From assembly GCA_963847965.1 (NCBI GenBank), contig CAWKCG010000001.1, positions 248,001 through 312,000 on the forward strand: a stretch of 64,000 nucleotides of DNA, written 5' to 3'. The translations under genes were made by a program, and so were the position numbers. The notes under the pieces are model-generated. The model did not search any database. It saw nothing but the letters and a program-made list of their open reading frames with translations, and was not told the DNA's origin. The DNA comes from Palsa-504 sp963847965. Its GTDB lineage: Bacteria > Actinomycetota > Actinomycetes > Streptosporangiales > Streptosporangiaceae. Shown here piece by piece: positions 34,215 through 43,091 of the stretch. Within the stretch, counting starts at the first letter, position 1. Each line of letters begins with the position of its first letter.

Positions 34215-35617
34215 CCCGGTCCGGCGGACGGTGGCCCTTCTCTCACCAGGCTGGCGACGCATTCGACGTGGTGAGTCATCGGGAACGCGTCGAACGCGCG
34301 CAGGCCGCGCAGGGCCCAGCCGCGCCCTGCGAGCAGCCCGATGTCGCGGGCCAGCGTGGCCGGGTCGCAGGACACGTACGCGAGCCGGAGTGCCCCGTTC
34401 TCCGGGGTGCCGAGGTACTCGACGACCTCCCGGGCCAGCCCTGACCTCGGCGGGTCAGCCACCACCAGCCTGGCCGCGGGCAGGGCTCTCCGCTCGCCTC
34501 CTGGGCGCAGCAGCGCGGCCACGTCGCCCCTGTGCACCCGCGCCCAGGGCCATTCCCTGAGGTTGTGCCGCGCGTCCCGGACGGCCGCTTGGTCGGCCTC
34601 GACGCCGATCACGGTCCCGGTCGGCCCGACGGCCCGGGCCAGCACGCCGGCGAACAGGCCCGCACCGCAGTACAGGTCGAGCGCCACGTCGCCGGGCTGC
34701 GGATCGAGCCAGGCGATGACCGCGCTGACGAGGGCATCGGCCGCACCGGGATGCACCTGCCAGAACGCTCCCGCGCTGACCCGCCAGTCCCGTCCGGCCG
34801 CGCGCTGGCTCAGGTAGGGCCGACCGCGCAGGGGGGTCATGCCATGCCCAGCGCGGCGCAGGACCGAATCGGCACCAATCTCACTCACCGGTCCGGAGCC
34901 GCCCGGGTTATCCGCGACCACCCGCGGTCGGCCGCCCGCCCGCCGGGCGCCCGGCGTGCGGTGGCCTGCTCCCCCGCCGGGCCTGCCTTCCGGCGAGATG
35001 ATGACGGCTCGCTCGCCCGATCCGGCCGCGACCAGCGCCTCGACGGAGGCGACGCCGTCCCAGCGCCGGCCGGTGATGCCGAGCTCGGTGATCGCGGGGT
35101 GGGCGATCAGGCACCTGGCGATGTCGACGATCTCGTGAGAGCGATGCGCGCGCAGCCCGGCCACGCCGTCCGCGCGCACCGCGAACTGGACGCGCGTGCG
35201 CCAGCCCAGGCCCGCGCCACCCCCGGCGTCCGCGTCCTCGGGCAGGGGTTCCACCGTGACCTCCGCGTCCAGGCCGGCCAGTCGCCGCAGCTGCTGGCGG
35301 ATCACGGCGGCCTTGAGCGATCGCTGGGCGGGCAGGGCGGCATGCTGCCAGTCGCAGCCGCCGCAGCCACCGGGCCGCGCGTACGGGCAGGGCGGCTCCA
35401 CCCGGTCGGGTGACGCGGCCAGGATCTGGATCGCCTCGGCGCGGGCCAGGCGCGTCGTGACCTCGGTGACGCGCGCGAGCACCCGCTCTCCGGGCAGCGC
35501 GTGCCGGACGAACACGACCGGCCCGTCGGCGGGCCGGGCGACGCACCAGCCGCCGTGAGCCGCTTCCGCCGTCGTCAGCTCCACGACCTGGCCGGGGGTG
35601 TAACTCAGGGGAATCAT
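34178..35617 (-). CDS. TrmA/RlmC/RlmD-family RNA (uracil-5-)methyltransferase
   Basis: Methylates C5 of uridine in tRNA or rRNA with SAM. 479 aa. An N-terminal TRAM domain (GQVVELTTAEAAHGGWCVAR; PVVFVRHALPGERVLARVTE) is followed by the 4Fe-4S cysteines CPYARPGGCGGCDWQHA. The Rossmann core shows ALDLYCGAGLFAGVLARAVG, and the catalytic Cys is in LAYVSCDPATLARDIG near residue 415. A ~45-residue Gly/Pro/Arg-rich insertion around residues 220-265 is unusual but in frame. Which uridine is modified cannot be told. Confidence 0.9.
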   Translation of the reverse strand: MIPLSYTPGQVVELTTAEAAHGGWCVARPADGPVVFVRHALPGERVLARVTEVTTRLARAEAIQILAASPDRVEPPCPYARPGGCGGCDWQHAALPAQRSLKAAVIRQQLRRLAGLDAEVTVEPLPEDADAGGGAGLGWRTRVQFAVRADGVAGLRAHRSHEIVDIARCLIAHPAITELGITGRRWDGVASVEALVAAGSGERAVIISPEGRPGGGAGHRTPGARRAGGRPRVVADNPGGSGPVSEIGADSVLRRAGHGMTPLRGRPYLSQRAAGRDWRVSAGAFWQVHPGAADALVSAVIAWLDPQPGDVALDLYCGAGLFAGVLARAVGPTGTVIGVEADQAAVRDARHNLREWPWARVHRGDVAALLRPGGERRALPAARLVVADPPRSGLAREVVEYLGTPENGALRLAYVSCDPATLARDIGLLAGRGWALRGLRAFDAFPMTHHVECVASLVREGPPSAGPGQEPGLAVVPAT

Positions 35618-35758
35618 GACGTGCAGACCCTACCTCGGGGCCGCAGGGCCGGCGTGAACGCGGCCATAACCGTTGCCGCAGGGCTCGGGTGACTGCGCGG
35701 GGAGGTGACGGTACCTTTGGCGAGGCGGCCCTGATCGGGGAACCGTTCGTCATGGAGG

Positions 35759-36427
35759 ATGGTCGTGCACATCGTGATCATGGGTTGCGGGCGGGTCGGG
35801 TCGACGCTCGCTCACATCCTCGAGGACCGGGGCAATAGCGTCGCGATCATCGACCGGGATCCCGAGGCATTCCGCAAGCTCCGGTCGGGTTTCAAGGGCA
35901 AGCGGGTCACAGGTAACGGCTTCGACCGGGCGGTCCTGATCCAGGCGGGTATCGAGCACGCGGATGCGTTCGCCGCGGTGAGCAGCGGTGACAACTCCAA
36001 CATCATCTCGGCCAGGGTCGTGCGAGAGACGTTCGGCATTGAGCGGGTCGCGGCGCGGATCTACGACACACGGCGGGCCGAGGTCTACGAGCGGGTCGGC
36101 ATTCCTTCGGTCGCCACGGTGCGCTGGACCGCCGATCAGGTGCTCCGCAAGCTGCTGCCGGAAGGCAGCGAGCCGCTCTGGCGGGACCCCACGGGCAAGC
36201 TCGTGCTGGTCGAGCTTCCCTTCTCGCCGGTCTGGATCGGCGAGAAGGTCAAGTCCGTCGAGGCCCGCACCATGACCAGGATCGCCTTTGTCGACCGGCT
36301 CGGCCAGGCGTTCGTGCCCGATACGAGCACCGTCCTGCAGGAAGGGGACGTGATTCACGTGATCGCCAGGGAAAGTGATCTCGACCGGATCGCCGCCGCC
36401 TTCGCGGCGCCAGGAGGCGAGCGCTGA
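35759..36427 (+). CDS. trkA: TrkA-type K+ channel regulatory protein (first of pair)
   Basis: A 222-aa cytoplasmic subunit controlling Trk/Ktr potassium uptake. The Rossmann NAD-binding motif is MGCGRVGSTLAHILEDRGNS with VAIIDRDPEAF; the TrkA-C domain covers the last ~80 residues (LVLVELPFSPVWIGEKVKSV, VLQEGDVIHVIARESD). Start ATG 35759 or GTG 35765. The stop overlaps the start of a second TrkA gene (ATGA at 36424-36427), the CeoB-CeoC arrangement of mycobacteria and other actinomycetes. No Trk membrane subunit lies nearby. Confidence 0.9.
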   Translation: MVVHIVIMGCGRVGSTLAHILEDRGNSVAIIDRDPEAFRKLRSGFKGKRVTGNGFDRAVLIQAGIEHADAFAAVSSGDNSNIISARVVRETFGIERVAARIYDTRRAEVYERVGIPSVATVRWTADQVLRKLLPEGSEPLWRDPTGKLVLVELPFSPVWIGEKVKSVEARTMTRIAFVDRLGQAFVPDTSTVLQEGDVIHVIARESDLDRIAAAFAAPGGER

Positions 36428-37094
36428 TGCGAGTCGCGATTGCGGGGCCGGCGCGGTCGGCCGCTCGATCGCCAGCGAACTGCTGGAGAACGGGCACGAA
36501 GTGCTGCTCATCGACAATGACCCCAAGGCGATCGCGGTTGAGAGCGTGCCGCGCGCCGAATGGCTGCTCGCCGACGCGTGCGAGATCAACTCCCTCGACG
36601 AGGCGGAACTGCACAGGTGCAACGTGGTGATCGCGGCCACGGGCGACGACAAGGTGAACCTGGTCCTGGCGCTGCTCGCCAAGACCGAGTACGGGGTACC
36701 GCGGGTCGTGGCCAGGGTGAATGACCCGAGCAACGAGTGGCTCTACAACGAGTCGTGGGGCGTCGACGTCGCGGTCTCCACCCCGAGGCTGATGTCCGCG
36801 CTGGTGGAGGAGGCGGTCAGCGTCGGGGACCTGGTACGCCTGATGACCTTCGGGCGGAGCGAGGCCAGCCTGGTCGAGCTGACCATGCCGACCGGGGCGC
36901 CGCTGGTCGGCGAGCGCGTCGGCGGGATCGAGTGGCCCGCGGACACCGCGCTGGTGGCGATCCTGCGCGAAGGCCGGGTCCTGGTACCGCACCCGGACGA
37001 CCCGCTCCAGGCCGGCGACGAGATGTTCTTCGTGACCAGCGAGGATGTCGAGGCCGAACTGGCGCGCCTGCTGAGCGCTAACGAGTCTCGGTGA
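36427..37094 (+). pseudogene. trkA: TrkA-type regulatory protein (second of pair), frameshifted near start
   Basis: ATG 36427 reads MRVAIAG, then a G is missing in the run at 36444-36447. Restoring it gives GAGAVGRSIASELLENGHEV, the NAD-binding motif, and LLIDNDPKAIAV; the rest to LLSANESR (TGA 37092-37094) is intact, including the TrkA-C domain (ALVAILREGRVLVPHPDDPL). Repaired length 222 aa. As this is a conserved housekeeping pair and the change is a homopolymer loss, a sequencing error is more likely than a true pseudogene. Confidence 0.8.
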
Positions 37095-37818
37095 TCTCCG
37101 GGCCGCGCTCGAAGGGGTTCAGGTCGGTGCGGAACCGGTTAGCCTCCTCCGCCTGCGCCTCGAAGGCCTGACGCACCTCTGGGGGCAGCCGCAGCTCAAG
37201 GATTTCCCGCGGCGGTACCGGATGCTCGCCGCGCACGACCACGATGTCCCTGAGCACGTCCTCGAGCACCAGGGCAGGCGCGCCGCCGACGGCGGCGGGG
37301 CCGCCGAACATGGCGCGGAGGAACCAGCGCGGGCCGTCTACGCCGACGAACCTGACCTGCCGCAGGCCGGACTCTGGTTTGTTGGGTTCGGCGGGCACCT
37401 CGGCAGCGAGCTCCATCCCGAATGGTCCCGGCGACTCTTCGCTCTTCCCGCCTGCGCCTTCCACATCGGCGGCGATCTCGGCGCGTATGTCGTCCCACAG
37501 CGCGCCCCGGCGGGCGGCGGCGAACGCCTGGAGCAGCATGTCGCTCTCACCGTGCGCGACCCTGACCCAGGCGCCCTGCTGCTCGGCCATGACGAGCTGG
37601 ATCTCGTACTCCTGGTCTTCGCCGCGCGGTACGTGCAGGCTGCCGAGGTCTACGCGGTCCGTGTCGGGGTGCGCCTCCCCCGCATCCCACGGGCCGCCTC
37701 CGGCGCGCAGGGGCCCAACAGGATGCACTGCGCGGGCCGACTGGTCGTCGAACGACTCGTCGTCCGCGGGCTCATCCCCGCTTTCCCAAGCGTCCGCTGA
37801 ACGACGTCGACGAAACAC
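37078..37818 (-). CDS. DUF3710 protein
   Basis: A 246-aa cytoplasmic protein of unknown function, conserved beside dut in actinobacteria. An acidic disordered N-terminus (MFRRRRSADAWESGDEPADD) precedes the conserved part with VDLGSLHVPRGEDQEYEIQL, WDDIRAEIAADVEGAGGKSE, VRFVGVDGPRWFLRAMFGGP and VLRDIVVVRGEHPVPPREIL. The C-terminus ends PFERGPEITETR and overlaps the convergent TrkA gene by 17 bp. It follows dut by 25 bp, so the two are probably one transcription unit. Confidence 0.9.
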   Translation of the reverse strand: MFRRRRSADAWESGDEPADDESFDDQSARAVHPVGPLRAGGGPWDAGEAHPDTDRVDLGSLHVPRGEDQEYEIQLVMAEQQGAWVRVAHGESDMLLQAFAAARRGALWDDIRAEIAADVEGAGGKSEESPGPFGMELAAEVPAEPNKPESGLRQVRFVGVDGPRWFLRAMFGGPAAVGGAPALVLEDVLRDIVVVRGEHPVPPREILELRLPPEVRQAFEAQAEEANRFRTDLNPFERGPEITETR

Positions 37819-37843
37819 TCCGCACTCTCCTTGCTACCTTTGC

Positions 37844-38323
37844 TCAGGGTATCTCTGGGACGGTCATGGCTGCGTCGTGCCCGCCCGTGGACCCGAAGCC
37901 GCCGTCGCCCCGCACTGAGCCCGGGAGCACCTCCACTTCGTGGAACACTGCGCGCTCCACCCGCTGGATGACCAGCTGCGCGATCCTGTCCCCGCGCTTG
38001 AAGCTGACCGGGAGGTGCTTGTCCGTGTTCAGCAGGGTCACCTTGATCTCCCCCCGGTAACCCGCGTCGACCGTCCCCGGCGCGTTAACCAGTGTCACCC
38101 CGTATTTGACCGCCAGGCCGGAGCGCGGGTGCACGAAGGCGGCGTACCCCGCGGGCAGCGCGATCGCCAGCCCCGTCCGCACCAGCGCACGCTCGCCCGG
38201 AGCCAGCTCGACGTCCTCCGCGGCGGTCAGGTCCGCGCCCGCGTCCCCCGGGTGCGCGTACGAAGGAAGCGGAACGCCAGGGTCGAGGCGCTTGATCAGC
38301 ACGTCGGGATCTGAGCGGGCCAA
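37844..38323 (-). CDS. dut: Deoxyuridine 5'-triphosphate nucleotidohydrolase (dUTPase)
   Basis: Hydrolyses dUTP to dUMP and PPi, keeping uracil out of DNA. TTG start at 38323 chosen because AAGGAGCC precedes it at the right distance and the protein then has the usual 159 aa. All five dUTPase motifs are present: HPGDAGADLTA (1), PRSGLAVKYGV (2), NAPGTVDAGYRGEIKVTLLN (3), RGDRIAQLVIQ (4) and the Gly-rich RGDGGFGSTGG (5). Trimeric type. Divergent from the DUF3093 gene. Confidence 0.95.
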   Translation of the reverse strand: MARSDPDVLIKRLDPGVPLPSYAHPGDAGADLTAAEDVELAPGERALVRTGLAIALPAGYAAFVHPRSGLAVKYGVTLVNAPGTVDAGYRGEIKVTLLNTDKHLPVSFKRGDRIAQLVIQRVERAVFHEVEVLPGSVRGDGGFGSTGGHDAAMTVPEIP

Positions 38324-38421
38324 CGAAAGGCTCCTTCCTGCTCCTACGCAGGGTGAGGATAGCGCGGCAAGCGGGCGGTGTCGCGTCGGACTCGCGGCCC
38401 CGACCAACTACCCTCGACAGC

Positions 38422-38922
38422 ATGCATGAGTACCGCGAACGGCTGCGCGCACCGCTCGCCTGGTGGCTGCTGGCTCTGCCAAGCGCCCTCATCATCGGCG
38501 CCACGGTGTACGCCGGGCTCCCGTGGCCCTGGCCGATCATCATCGTCGGCGGCGTCGTGGTGGGCTGCGTGGCGATCCTGATCAGCCTCAGCCAGGGGCG
38601 CGTCGAGGTCGGGGCCGGCGAGGTACGCGCAGGAGGCGCTGCGCTGCCGCTGACGGCCGTCGGCGAGGTCGTCGCCCTGGACGAGAAGCAGACCACCCGG
38701 CTGCGCGGCCCGCGAGCCGATCCGGCGGCGTATCTGTACTCGCGGCCCTTCCTCAAGCAATCGGTTTACCTGTCCGTCGATCCGACGGCGTTGGCCGCCC
38801 GCCCGGCGACGCCGAGGGTTTCCGGGGTCCCCTACTGGCTGATCGGTACCAGGCATCCGGCGGAGCTGGCGGCCGCCGTCGAAAGGTGCCGGGTACCTAG
38901 CGGCCAGGAGCCGGTGACATGA
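38422..38922 (+). CDS. DUF3093 membrane protein
   Basis: A 166-aa protein with two adjacent membrane helices (LAWWLLALPSALIIGATVYA, PIIIVGGVVVGCVAILISLS) followed by a cytoplasmic beta-rich domain (RVEVGAGEVRAGGAALPLTA, YLYSRPFLKQSVYLSVDPTA, YWLIGTRHPAELAAAVERC). This is the DUF3093 layout, conserved next to dut in actinobacteria; function unknown, PH-like fold suspected. ATG 38422. The stop lies 32 bp before the next ATG. Confidence 0.9.
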   Translation: MHEYRERLRAPLAWWLLALPSALIIGATVYAGLPWPWPIIIVGGVVVGCVAILISLSQGRVEVGAGEVRAGGAALPLTAVGEVVALDEKQTTRLRGPRADPAAYLYSRPFLKQSVYLSVDPTALAARPATPRVSGVPYWLIGTRHPAELAAAVERCRVPSGQEPVT

Positions 38923-38954
38923 TGGCGCGAACGGGGCTAGAAGGAGGCAGTGGG

Positions 38955-39242
38955 ATGGCAGGTAAGAAAGCGGATCTGAGCTCTAAGATCGTCAGCGGCA
39001 TCGCGGCGATGATTGCCACCTTCCTCGCTCGCAAGGTGGTCGCGCTCGCCTGGACCAAGGCCACCGGCAAGGAGCCTCCCGCGCATCCCGAGGATCCGGA
39101 CGTGGCGCTGTCCGAGGCGCTCGGCTGGTCCATGCTGACCGGTGTCATCGTCGGGGCAGCGAAGCTGCTCGCGACCCGGGCTGCAGCGCGCAGAACGCAC
39201 AGCGGCCCGGACAGCGAACCCACCACCGTCGCCGACGCCTAG
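38955..39242 (+). CDS. DUF4235 membrane protein
   Basis: From ATG 38955 (MAGKKADLSSKIVSGIAAMI), with AAGGAGG 8 bp upstream, 95 aa. One helix at IVSGIAAMIATFLARKVVAL and a second at LGWSMLTGVIVGAAKLLATR; between them the family segment AWTKATGKEPPAHPEDPDVA. Small actinobacterial membrane protein of unknown function. The stop overlaps the convergent DUF4193 gene by 4 bp. Confidence 0.9.
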   Translation: MAGKKADLSSKIVSGIAAMIATFLARKVVALAWTKATGKEPPAHPEDPDVALSEALGWSMLTGVIVGAAKLLATRAAARRTHSGPDSEPTTVADA

Positions 39243-39538
39243 GCCGCGCACTCCCGGCAGACAAGCTGGCCATTGCGGTCTTCGGCAAGCTGGCTCCGGT
39301 GGTGTACCAGGAAGCACCGCGAACACGTAAATTCGTCCGCCTGACGCGGTATCACCCGGATCGAGAGTTCCTCGGTCGAAAGGTCCGCCCCCGGTAGCTC
39401 CAGGGACTCAGAAACATCGTCGGGGTCAAGATCGATAGTGCTCGATGACTTGTCCATCCGGCGCGCCTGGAGCTCCTGAAGGCTGTCCTCGGTCAGGTCG
39501 TCGTCCGTCTTCCGCGGGCTGTCGTAATCGGTAGCCAT
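39239..39538 (-). CDS. DUF4193 zinc-ribbon protein
   Basis: From ATG 39538 (MATDYDSPRKTDDDLTEDSL) 99 aa. An acidic N-terminal two thirds is followed by a C-terminal zinc ribbon: FTCSRCFLVHHRSQLAEDRN then GQLVCRECAA. Highly conserved actinobacterial protein family (MSMEG/Rv2708c-like); function unknown. A run of G and AAGTACTCC lies upstream of the start. Followed by ~170 bp without a gene. Confidence 0.9.
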   Translation of the reverse strand: MATDYDSPRKTDDDLTEDSLQELQARRMDKSSSTIDLDPDDVSESLELPGADLSTEELSIRVIPRQADEFTCSRCFLVHHRSQLAEDRNGQLVCRECAA

Positions 39539-39709
39539 CTGAAGTACTCCATCCCCCTTCATCCGTAGTGCGCACTCACTGCGCGGGTGTAACGCTTTCA
39601 AGGCCGTAGTTGTGCCCGATTCCGGCGGGGAATTCTGTCACGTTCGCGCCCAGCGCACACGCGCCACGCCGAAACCTTGGCCAAGCAGGTTAGGAGCCTG
39701 GGGCGCGGG

Positions 39710-40567
39710 CTAGCCGAAAGGTTCTGTCTCCAAAATTTCGTCGCGTTCCGGGTCTAGCCGGCTGAGGAACGCGTCGAGTTGCGGGTACAGGTCGGGGCCC
39801 GCGGCGACCGTCATGGAGGTGCTTTCGGCCCGGCCGGACAGCCCGCCGACGACGGCGCCCGCCTCGCGCGCGATCAGGGCGCCGGCCGCGTAATCCCAGT
39901 AGTTCAGGCCGCGCTCGAAGTAGGCGTCGACCCGTCCGGCGGCCACCGAGCACAAGTCCACCGCGGCGGAGCCGCCGCGCCGGATGTCACGCACGTTCGG
40001 CAGCAGGGCCGCGATCACCTGGCCCTGCACCCGGCGGCGCCCAGGATCGTAGCCGAAACCGGTCCCGACCAGCGCCCGGGCGAGCGCCACGCCGGTCGTG
40101 CACTGCAGCGAGATCGCCGCCGCGGGGTCCTCGCCGCGGTGGAGCCAGGCGCCGTGGCCCGCTACCGCGGTGAACGTCTCGCCGCGGCGCGGAACCTCGA
40201 CCACCCCGGCCAGGACGATCCCGTCCACCTCCGCGGCGATGGATACGGCCCACTCGGGCAGGCCGTACAGGTAGTTCACGGTACCGTCCAGCGGATCCAC
40301 TACCCAGCGCACGCGGGCCGGGCGGTCCCGGCCGCCCAGGGTCTGGCCGCCTTCCTCGCCGAGAACCGTGTCGCCGGGGCGGATCGCGCGGATCCACTCG
40401 GTAATCAGCGCTTCGGACCGGCGGTCCATCTCCGTCACCACGTCGGTCGGGCTCGACTTGGTGTCGATAACCTCGGGACGCTCATCGCCCCGCCACGAGG
40501 CGAGCAGCCGCCCGGCCTCGGCCGCCGCGTCCACCGCGATCCGCAGCAGCGCCGCGGGATCGGTCAC
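39710..40567 (-). CDS. Inositol monophosphatase family protein
   Basis: A Mg2+-dependent phosphatase of the IMPase/FIG superfamily acting on inositol phosphates or related sugars. GTG start 40567 (VTDPAALLRIAVDAAAEAGR), overlapping the hemH stop by 4 bp (GTGA), gives 285 aa. Motifs: SSPTDVVTEMDRRSE, LGEEGG (metal ligand Glu), WVVDPLDGTVNYLYGLPEWA (DPxDGT) and the C-terminal LNYWDYAAGALIAREAGAVV. Coupled to the ferrochelatase gene, as in several actinomycetes. Confidence 0.92.
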   Translation of the reverse strand: MTDPAALLRIAVDAAAEAGRLLASWRGDERPEVIDTKSSPTDVVTEMDRRSEALITEWIRAIRPGDTVLGEEGGQTLGGRDRPARVRWVVDPLDGTVNYLYGLPEWAVSIAAEVDGIVLAGVVEVPRRGETFTAVAGHGAWLHRGEDPAAAISLQCTTGVALARALVGTGFGYDPGRRRVQGQVIAALLPNVRDIRRGGSAAVDLCSVAAGRVDAYFERGLNYWDYAAGALIAREAGAVVGGLSGRAESTSMTVAAGPDLYPQLDAFLSRLDPERDEILETEPFG

Positions 40568-41610
40568 CTGGGTCCGCCGCAGCAGTCCGCGGGGCACGTG
40601 TGGCTGGGCACGCCCATGATCCCCAGGGCGGCCTGCTCGCGGTCTGGCCCGAGATCATCCGGCCAGGCCAGCCGCTCCCGCACCAGCTCGGTGATCATCG
40701 ACGCGAAGCGCGGGTCGGTGCCTGGCGTGGCGGCGCGCGCGAAGGCAAGCCCCAGGGATTCGGCGGTGTGCGCTGCCTCGAGGTCCAGGTCGTGCCTGAC
40801 CTCCATGTGGTCGGTCACGAACCCTACCGGGATGACCACCACCGCCTGGGTTCCCGACTTGGCCAGCTCGGCGAGGTGGTCTCGCACGTCCGGTTCCAGC
40901 CACGGCACCGACGGCGGTCCGCTCCTGCTCTGGTAGGCGAGCGTCCATGTGTGAGGGGTACCACCGATTCGTTCGGCAATAAGGCGGGCGGCCTCGGTCA
41001 GCTCGGCTACGTACCTGCGCCCGCCGCTGGGGCCGCTGGCATCGGCCATCGCGACGGGGATGCTGTGCGCGGTGAACACCAGGTGGGCACGCTCGCGCAC
41101 GTCGCCGGGCAGCGTGGCCAGCGCGGCGCGCGCGTGATCCGCGAAGGGCTCGATGAAACCCGGGTGGTTAAAGAAGCGCCTGATCTTGTCGATCATTGGC
41201 GCACTAGGACCGGCGGAGGCGCGCGCCCGCTCGATGTCGTCCAGGTACTGCCTGCAGCTTGAGTAGGAGCTGTACGCGGACGTGACGAAGGCGAGGGCCC
41301 GCCGGACGCCGTCAGCGGCCATCGTCCGCACCGTGTCGGCCAGGTAGGGCGACCAGTTGCGGTTCCCCCAGTACAGGGGGAGCGACAGGCCGCTCGCCGC
41401 GAAGTCGGCCCGCACCGCGGTCAGGAGATCCCTGCACTGCTGGTTGATCGGGCTCACCCCGCCGAACGCGTAGTAGTGTTCGGCCACCTCCGCGAGCCGT
41501 CCGGGCGGGACGCCGCGGCCCTGGGTGACGTTGCGCAGGAACGGCATCACGTCATCGGGGCCTTCGGGACCGCCGAACGAGACGAGGAGGAACGCGTCGT
41601 AGGCGGGCAT
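40564..41610 (-). CDS. hemH: Ferrochelatase, coproporphyrin type
   Basis: Inserts iron into coproporphyrin III (the known reaction of the actinobacterial enzyme, also named CpfC). ATG 41610 (MPAYDAFLLVSFGGPEGPDD), 348 aa. Visible: YYAFGGVSPINQQCRDLL, FVTSAYSSYSSCRQYLDDIE, the catalytic His in LVFTAHSIPVAMADASGPSG, and VVVIPVGFVTDHMEVRHDLD with the active-site Glu. Cysteines in SSCRQ and the C-terminal CPADCCGG fit the 2Fe-2S cluster of actinobacterial ferrochelatases. First gene of the hemH-IMPase pair. Confidence 0.93.
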   Translation of the reverse strand: MPAYDAFLLVSFGGPEGPDDVMPFLRNVTQGRGVPPGRLAEVAEHYYAFGGVSPINQQCRDLLTAVRADFAASGLSLPLYWGNRNWSPYLADTVRTMAADGVRRALAFVTSAYSSYSSCRQYLDDIERARASAGPSAPMIDKIRRFFNHPGFIEPFADHARAALATLPGDVRERAHLVFTAHSIPVAMADASGPSGGRRYVAELTEAARLIAERIGGTPHTWTLAYQSRSGPPSVPWLEPDVRDHLAELAKSGTQAVVVIPVGFVTDHMEVRHDLDLEAAHTAESLGLAFARAATPGTDPRFASMITELVRERLAWPDDLGPDREQAALGIMGVPSHTCPADCCGGPR

Positions 41611-41745
41611 GCCTCCATCCAACCAGGGCGCCCGGGTTGGGCATGCCACAGGGTGGCGGGGCCCGCGGGCCCTGACCCGGCGGAACTCCGGCCGGACCCC
41701 GCACCGGCCTGTCCGATATGGTCATGATCGTGGGGCCATGCGACG

Positions 41746-43050
41746 ATGACGAGGATTGACGACGCCGAAAGGGCCGCCGGCCGATCCCCGATCAGCGTGC
41801 TGACGCGGCCGCTGCGGCCCTACGCGGACATCTTCCGGATTCCCGGCGCCTGGCGCTTCTCTGCCGCAGGCGTCATCGGGCGGATGCCGATGTCCATGTT
41901 CGGGCTCGGCACCGTCCTGCTCATCTCGGCGACCACCGGGAAGTACGGCGTGGCAGGCGCCGTGTCCGCCGCCGGCTCGCTCGGCTACGCGTTCTCCTCT
42001 CCGCTGGTCGCGCGGCTCGCCGACTCCCGCGGTCAGCGGAACGTGCTGCTCGTGCTGATCGTGGTGTTCGCCACCGGCAGCGCCGGCTTGATCGCGGCCG
42101 TGCTGCTACGGGCGCCCACCTGGGTGTTTTTCGCACCCGGCGCCGTCGCGGGCGGAACCATGCCCTCCCTGGGCGCCATGGTCCGGGTCCGGTGGAGCGT
42201 ACTGCTGGCCGGCTCTCCCCGGCTGCACGCCGCGTTCTCCTTCGAGTCGGTCGCCGACGAGCTGTGCTTCGTCATCGGTCCCGCCGCGGTGACGCTGCTG
42301 GCCACCGAGGTGTTCCCCACCGCGGGCATCGGCGTCGCGGCGCTGTTGTGCGTCGCGGGGACCTTGTGGTTCGCGGCCCAACGCGGGACCGAGCCCGCAG
42401 TGCTCGCCCGGGGGGACGACCCCCCTGGACCCCCCGCGCACGGGGGGGCTCCCCGCCCCCCCGTACCCCCCCGGGAGGCCGCCGCGCCGGGGCTGGTGGT
42501 GCTGGTGCCCCTGTACCTGCTGCTCGGGGCGATGTTCGTGTCGATCGACCTGAGCACGGTCTCGTTCGCGCAGCACTTCGGGCACAAGCCGCTGGCCGGG
42601 TTCATCCTGGGCACGTACGCGCTCGGCAGCGCGACCGGCGGGCTCTGGTACGGGTCCAGGCAGTGGCGGGCGCAAGCCCAGAACAGGTTCGCGGTGACGC
42701 TGACGCTGACGGTGGCGGGCGTGGCCACGTTCTGGGCCCAGCCGAACCTGCTCACGCTGACCTGCTGCATCTACCTGTGCGGGCTGACCATCGCGCCGAC
42801 GCTGATCGCCGGGTTCAGCCTGCTGGAGGCGCAGGCCAGGCCGGGCCGGACCACCGAGGCCATGTCCTGGATCAGCAGCGGCATCGGGGTCGGCCTCGCG
42901 GTCGGCTCGTCGGTGGTCGGCTTCATCATCGACGCGCACGGCCCGCGCGTGGGTTACGCGTTCGCCGCCAGCTGCGGCGTGGCCAGCGTCGCGATCTGCC
43001 TGCTGGGCCTGCGGCGGCTCCGGGTCAAGCCCGCGGCGGCCTCGGCTTAA
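41746..43050 (+). CDS. MFS transporter with G/C-run insertion in central loop
   Basis: A 434-aa major facilitator with about 12 helices, e.g. FSAAGVIGRMPMSMFGLGTV, VLLVLIVVFATGSAGLIAAV, LVVLVPLYLLLGAMFVSIDL, GLTIAPTLIAGFSLLEAQAR. The A-like loop LARLADSRGQRNVLL lies between helices 2 and 3. The central cytoplasmic loop holds the low-complexity GDDPPGPPAHGGAPRPPVPP, made by a G/C-run insertion (42408-42478) that is in frame. Substrate unknown. No regulator adjacent. Confidence 0.85.
   Translation: MTRIDDAERAAGRSPISVLTRPLRPYADIFRIPGAWRFSAAGVIGRMPMSMFGLGTVLLISATTGKYGVAGAVSAAGSLGYAFSSPLVARLADSRGQRNVLLVLIVVFATGSAGLIAAVLLRAPTWVFFAPGAVAGGTMPSLGAMVRVRWSVLLAGSPRLHAAFSFESVADELCFVIGPAAVTLLATEVFPTAGIGVAALLCVAGTLWFAAQRGTEPAVLARGDDPPGPPAHGGAPRPPVPPREAAAPGLVVLVPLYLLLGAMFVSIDLSTVSFAQHFGHKPLAGFILGTYALGSATGGLWYGSRQWRAQAQNRFAVTLTLTVAGVATFWAQPNLLTLTCCIYLCGLTIAPTLIAGFSLLEAQARPGRTTEAMSWISSGIGVGLAVGSSVVGFIIDAHGPRVGYAFAASCGVASVAICLLGLRRLRVKPAAASA
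42408..42478 (+). repeat. G/C-homopolymer insertion element, copy 2 (in frame inside MFS gene)
   Basis: GACGACCCCCCTGGACCCCC and CGCACGGGGGGGCTCC are shared, almost base for base, with copy 1 inside the methyltransferase gene at 177-300. It encodes about 23 Pro/Gly residues between the two halves of the transporter. Confidence 0.65.
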
Positions 43051-43091
43051 GCTGCTGACATCGCTAGCCTCGTCGCGACCATGGAGCCTTG